A DNA stretch of 47,957 nucleotides from Mesotaenium endlicherianum. Taxonomy: Eukaryota; Streptophyta; Zygnematophyceae; Zygnematales; Mesotaeniaceae. How positions within the stretch are numbered: the stretch's first letter is position 1; each line of letters starts with the position of its first letter. Positions 43,554 to 47,957 of the stretch are shown one piece after another. The position numbers and the translations under genes were made by a program. Under the pieces are notes generated by a model, which saw nothing but the letters and a program-made list of their open reading frames with translations, had not been told where the DNA came from and searched no databases. The stretch lies in the NCBI GenBank assembly GCA_009602735.1, contig WELA01010110.1, positions 1-47,957 on the forward strand, in the 5' to 3' direction.

Positions 43554-46500
43554 NNNTTTTTTTTTTTTTTTTTTTTTTTTGGTCAATGTAAAGACTTCCA
43601 TTTTGGGTTTTTTTAATGCTATTACACATTTCTCACATTACAGTTACACACTATAACAGCAAAACCTGCTACGAAGACTACATTGTTTGCAGCACTTACA
43701 AGTTGAGACGTATCCGATTGCATTTAGCACACAAACATCAATCATATACGTTATATATATTTATCATACAGCGCAAATGGAATGTGCCACCGACTAAATG
43801 TTTACCAAATGTGTGTATGCTTTTCAAGTAACGAGGTAAAACACAAACTTAACCACTTTTAAGTATGAAAATTGACCTATCATAAGCCTGTGAGATGCAA
43901 GGTCGTGGAAATTCCAATCAAACATGGACGATGCTCGGAGAAAGTTGAACTTGCAATGAGGGCAACATGTTGTAGAAGATACGCTAGCTTAGTAAAAAAA
44001 TAGTAACCTTCTTCAAGATACGATAAATTTCAAAAAGTTGCTATCTAAGCTAAAAATGAGAAGAAAATGAAGCTATTGTAACAATTTGAATTTTGAGAAA
44101 GTTTATTACCAACAAATATTTTGTTCAAGAGTTGACAGTACAAATTAAAAGAAGGAAAAGGTGTTGTATGAGTTGCATCTATTGTGACTTACTAAGTATA
44201 TATGTTTGGTGACACGAGCCAATGAATACTCAAGACACTTTTGCAATATCTATATTGAAATGGTTGTGACGAGACAAATGTTTATGCCAAATAAGAGGTC
44301 AACCTCATCATCTACCATCTAAGATGTAACAAGTGTCTTTGTAAGGTATTATTTTGTGCCTCTTTGTGCGTACCAACAGTCTCATGCTATCACATAAGTG
44401 TCATCAAGGTAATATCTTATCGAGTCATCGTTGTTGTATTTATCCGCGTCTCTGCCCCATGCACATATGTAGATTGTTTGTGCGTGTGTTGTCGACTTGG
44501 TGGACCTTTGACGATGGCTCTTACACGTGGATCGTCGGCCTTCTTAATCCGCTGAGGGTTAAGTTCGCACGTGTGTTAAAGGATGACTAGACCTTGTTGA
44601 CCCTACTCCTTTGTTGACCAGGCTGGCAAAAGCAAATTTTTTGGGTCAAATTGCTTATTGTTCATACACTAGAAATAATTTGCTGTGCATAGTTCGTCAA
44701 AATTCTCATAAGTAAGGGAGATATTGCTGGTTTGTCCGCGGAAGCATTTTAGCAATAGCTTAGTCCAAAGATTCTCATCCCTTTTATCACTAGTCATCTC
44801 GAGTGGCGACCAGAATTTGCTGACCCTGGATCAAGCGTTATCACTACTCTGCAGTACGAGATATTGCTTGCTATGGAAGGTCTCATTGTTTATGAAGTCT
44901 TGCACCTGCTTATCTATCGACGTCTGCTCTTTCCACGAGTCGTGAGGTAGTTCATATGTCTCACTCTTGGGTGGACTTTCGCTTTCTCCAAAACCTTGCG
45001 GTGCCTCCACAAGATGGTATGTCCTACCACTCCTCAATTGCATAAACAATTCAATGTTGCTCGTCTCCTCTTCAAGAATGGCTGCTGCGATTCTTGTAAT
45101 TTTCAATTTTCAATTTTCTAGGGAGTGTTGTTCACTTAAAAACCAAATCAACATAAGTTCTCATAAATAGTGCAGAAGTGACTAGTTCTAGGCGGTCTTT
45201 TTGCCCATGTTGACAGACTCACAAAATTTGTAATTTATAGAAGTCAATCGCAAGAAGTGCAAGAATAAAGAGGATGTAGAGAAAGTCGTCTTCTCAAGCA
45301 TTTGTTTAACTTTTCATGAGTTACAAGCTTGCAAAACTTCAAAACCTACAACAACATATTATTATTTGGCCAAAGCTTCTCTTCCTTTAGCCTTGCTCAC
45401 CAAATCTTCATTGTGAGCTTGTCTCTTCTCAATTCTTTGCAAAAAATGCAATTTTGGCGCTTATGTCTCGCAAAAGGACTTCCGATAACTTGAAATTTGA
45501 CCAACAAATTATCATCGTATGCCTTCTTCGCGCACACACTAATGTTCGTTCTAGTTCTGTCCAAGATTCTCCTAGCAGATCAAACCTGCCAACTCTAACC
45601 TGCCGAGGAGTCAAATCCTGCGTAGGAAACTCTTGAGTGCTAGTTGTCATAAAATTTTTTGTTGCGAAAAGAGAATGGATCTCCGGCAGAAGCGTGGCCC
45701 TCTGGCTCCTCGTTGCCTTAGGGATGCCTCTCTTCCCCTTTACGCCCTTCCTTCCTTTTTCTTCTCCTTCTTCGTGCAGAATGAATTCTAATTCTGCGTG
45801 TGCTTGTGCTTTGCCCAAAATTGCACATGCATTTTTGATGACACCTCGACTTGAATGCTCACGCTCGTGTCGCCGAGCTCTCTCATGCTGTCCTATTGGA
45901 GTCGCGCGTAATCGGCTCGCCTCTCGAGATGCAGTTGAGCTTGTATGGCCGTTATCTTAGCGTTTGTTTGCTGTGACATCCCTGTCGTGGCTGTCCTGCA
46001 AGTGGACCAAGCTCTATCCTGGCTGTCCACGTCGTTCCTTTCCTAGCTGTCAAGTGCGTCGTGGCCATTGCTGGCCTCATCGTTGGCATCACCTGGCTTG
46101 TCCTTCTCGCCCGTCCTAGGGTGACAGGTTCGCTTAACGTACATGCCACGCATCTCGCGTGACAAAGTTGAACTTATCCTAGTCTACAGTCCAGCTCAGG
46201 TTGAGCTTGTCGGGTTGACCTGGCTTGGTCTTCTGTGGTCAACGGACCTTTGTGTCGTACTTGAATTCGCCTTAACTTGCCACGCGTGTCACACCGGCCA
46301 TGGCTGTCAGTCGCGACACGGGTACGTGACCTCAAACTTCGGCCCCCACATTTTTTGGGCGATCCTGTCCATGCGCCTGGATGTGACTCATGTTCACTCA
46401 TATTTCATACTATGATGTTGCACGAAATGAGAGCGTTGTCAGATGTTGACAGAAAGTCAAGCTCAGCCGAATGCTTTCTGTAGGGAAGGCATTAAGAAGC

Positions 46501-46987
46501 TTCTTAACACACCATTCGTGTTATGTAAGGCAGACCTTTCGTAAATTGGAGGATTGCCAGCAGTATTTGTGAAAGCTGGTTGTAGATGTGGATTCGGAGT
46601 GGTCAAGAGTGTCATTGTCTGATACGATAAGGAGGTTCATTCCGCGCCACTCCTGGTCTTACTTCAGTACTTGTGTCAACACGCCTCACAGCCAGAGAAA
46701 TCGCCTCAAATTTTATATCATTGGTGACCCCCATAATGTGCCTTAGGTGACATAGATCCTCAGTGGCCATCAAAGAAAGCCATCAAAGTGGCCATCAAAG
46801 AAAGCCTTGTACTATCATTTGTCCGCGATAGACGTGAACGTGGTCATAAACCTCAAAGTTCTGCATCAGACACTGGCGCAAAGCAAGAGCGTAACACTGA
46901 TGACACCTGTCAGTGTGTGACTTGGGGACATTGCAAGACGGTAGAGTGGGCCCTAAGTGCGCTTCAAGGCGCTGTTGCAGGCCCTGA
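41743..46987 (+). other. Long stretch without a convincing gene
   Basis: AT-rich to about 45400, then more GC-rich. Only short ORFs without recognisable motifs are present. It includes the poly-T tract at 43518-43580. On the minus strand 45106-44831 encodes a 91-residue ORF with LRSGRTYHLVE, faintly like the start of some Gag proteins, but no LTR, primer-binding site or gag core is visible beside it. Confidence 0.4.
43518..43580 (+). repeat. Long poly-T tract with NNN
   Basis: About 60 consecutive T residues interrupted only by NNN at 43554-43556. The true length is unknown. It may be a minus-strand poly(A) tail of a retroposed sequence, or simple slippage; I found no flanking target duplication. 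Confidence 0.7.
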
Positions 46988-47957
46988 CGTGGTGGGTACG
47001 CCTTCCGGCTCGAGAAACTTGAGAATCTTGAGGAATTCAAGAAAGAGAGGCTCCTGCAGCAGCTGAGGGGAAAGGGAACCCTAGACCACGGCCTGATGAG
47101 TGCTGCACAGGCCCCTGTCCTTGAGGAGCTTGTGGGCAGTGCCCGCCAGGCAAGCAGCGCGGAGGGGCTGGGGCTTCTGCACAGGGGGAAGGGCGAGTAC
47201 CAGGACAGCGATGGCGACTGGGCCCACGGCTTCATCACTGCCGAGCTGCACCCAGACCCGCCCGCCTGGCTGACGTCTCCCAGTGCCGGTGCCGGTGCCG
47301 GTGCCAGGGGGTGCAACGAGAGCGTGGACCAAGCAGCTGCCGTCCCAGATGCGGGTGGGCGCTGGCGCTGGGGTAGAGAGGCCCTCTTCGGCAGGAGCGT
47401 TGCAGCTGCCGGTGGGAAGTCAGGCAGCGCCCTGGCCTTGGGCGGGGTGTTGTCCGGGGGGGGCTTAGAAGGCAAGGACACGTCGCCTGCTGCCGCTGCT
47501 GGCTACCTGTCAGAGCAGCCGAGCGTACCGCGCCTCGCAGACGAGGCCGGCTTTCACGCCTCCGCGGCACGCTGTGGGACTGCGCCCCCCCGCTGGCGCT
47601 TCCCGCACGAAGGCTCCGAGTATCCTGGGTATTCCCTGCGAGACTACGGAGTGATTGATCTGTCGGACGACGACGGCGACTATAACGGCGGCGGGGGCTG
47701 GAGGGGCGGCGGCAGCGGCGGCGGCGGGGGGGGGTTCGGGGGGCTGGCCTACGGCGAGGACGACGAGGGCGGGGGTAGCTTCGCCTGCCAGCTGTGCGCC
47801 AGGGACATCGGCATGGCCCACGCGTACCCCATGCCGGGCTGCACCTGCCTCTTCTGCAACTCGTGCATTGGGAAGTACGTGGCGGTCCAGCTCGAGGGCA
47901 TCGTGGAGGGCATCTTCCTGGGCGGCACTGGGGCTGGGGCTGGGACTGGGGGCGGGG
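46988..47957 (+). CDS. Partial GC-rich gene with a RING-type finger, RBR E3 ligase-like (runs off the window)
   Basis: The frame is open without a stop from just after TGA 46985-46987 to the window end (about 323 codons). The start is not fixed: ATG 47096 is possible, or the exon begins at an acceptor between 46988 and about 47015, because charged, helical-looking sequence (LEKLENLEEFKKERLLQQL) precedes the ATG. The middle is low-complexity Ala/Gly/Ser with Gly runs (about 47690-47745). At 47786-47950 a cysteine finger reads CQLCARDIG...CTCLFCNSCIGKYVAVQLEG, resembling RING1 of RING-between-RING ubiquitin ligases, with Cys where His often stands (C-x-C for C-x-H). GC content is far above that of the rest of the window, suggesting a host gene. 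IBR and RING2 would lie beyond the edge. Confidence 0.6.

Noticed and set aside
44831..45106. Minus-strand 91-codon ORF with LRSGRTYHLVE
   Set aside because: Faintly Gag-like start, but no LTR, primer site or gag core nearby; too weak to call a gene.
45429..45818. Minus-strand 129-codon ORF
   Set aside because: No motif, no supporting neighbours; length is within chance in this composition.
46788..47066. 92-codon plus-strand ORF upstream of the RBR-like gene
   Set aside because: Different frame from the finger-bearing ORF, begins in a duplicated CATCAAAG stretch, and shows no recognisable domain.
46795..47481. 228-codon minus-strand ORF in the GC-rich end
   Set aside because: High-GC DNA yields long antisense ORFs; the plus strand carries the cysteine finger and continuous coding pattern.

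Overview
This window is almost entirely nested long-terminal-repeat retrotransposons of the Ty3/gypsy chromovirus type, with a fragment of a hAT transposase, one broken unrecognised gene, and the start of a GC-rich probable host gene at the right edge. It looks like nuclear DNA of a green plant or streptophyte alga: every polymerase protein ends in a chromodomain, the primer-binding sites match initiator tRNA-Met, and insertions are nested with decayed reading frames. A charophyte alga is my guess (low confidence). Several single-N gaps show a draft short-read assembly.

Three LTR families are present. Family I (LTR about 720 bp, TGTAATGAATC...GATTCATTTCA) occurs as copy A (left edge to about 6254, plus), copy B (5536-19234, plus, sharing its left LTR with A and interrupted by family II), copy F (25187-33570, minus) and copy G (33572-40823, minus, interrupted by family III). 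Family II (LTR 503 bp) occurs once, 9427-16119, inside B. Family III (LTR about 740-755 bp) occurs as E (33853-39988, plus, inside the gag gene of G, with target duplication CTTTC) and as the 5' part of a minus-strand copy I (19235-20593).

The most unusual content is in family I. Between pol and the 3' LTR, where env-like genes sit, it carries a large extra gene (ORF2) with a charged coiled-coil start, a conserved central domain of no family I recognise, an acidic tract and a Ser/Pro/Arg-rich tail. Three copies are visible (3746-5422, 16741-18427, 26040-27620) in two diverged types, alpha and beta, while gag-pol stays nearly identical. Around it lie a conserved 17-base hairpin, a polypurine tract, extra polypurine-tract-like motifs upstream, an acceptor-like CAGG before the ORF2 ATG, and hyphenated palindromes in U3 of the LTR. 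In all three families pol lies in the -1 frame relative to gag. Family II shows a textbook A AAA AAC slippery site followed by a 7-bp hairpin.

Region by region: 1-6254 copy A (pol, ORF2, LTR); 6255-9426 B gag and first part of pol; 9427-16153 family II element plus a stub of a second family II leader; 16154-19234 rest of B (chromodomain, ORF2, LTR); 19235-20593 antisense family III fragment; 20594-21006 hAT C-terminus; 21007-25186 non-coding, with a candidate LTR rich in G-boxes and a palindrome; 25187-33570 copy F; 33572-40823 copy G split by E; 40831-41742 broken zinc-ribbon gene; 41743 to about 46987 no convincing gene; 46988-47957 partial RING-type (RBR-like) gene. None of the retroelement copies looks fully intact; family II is closest, with one nonsense codon in gag.
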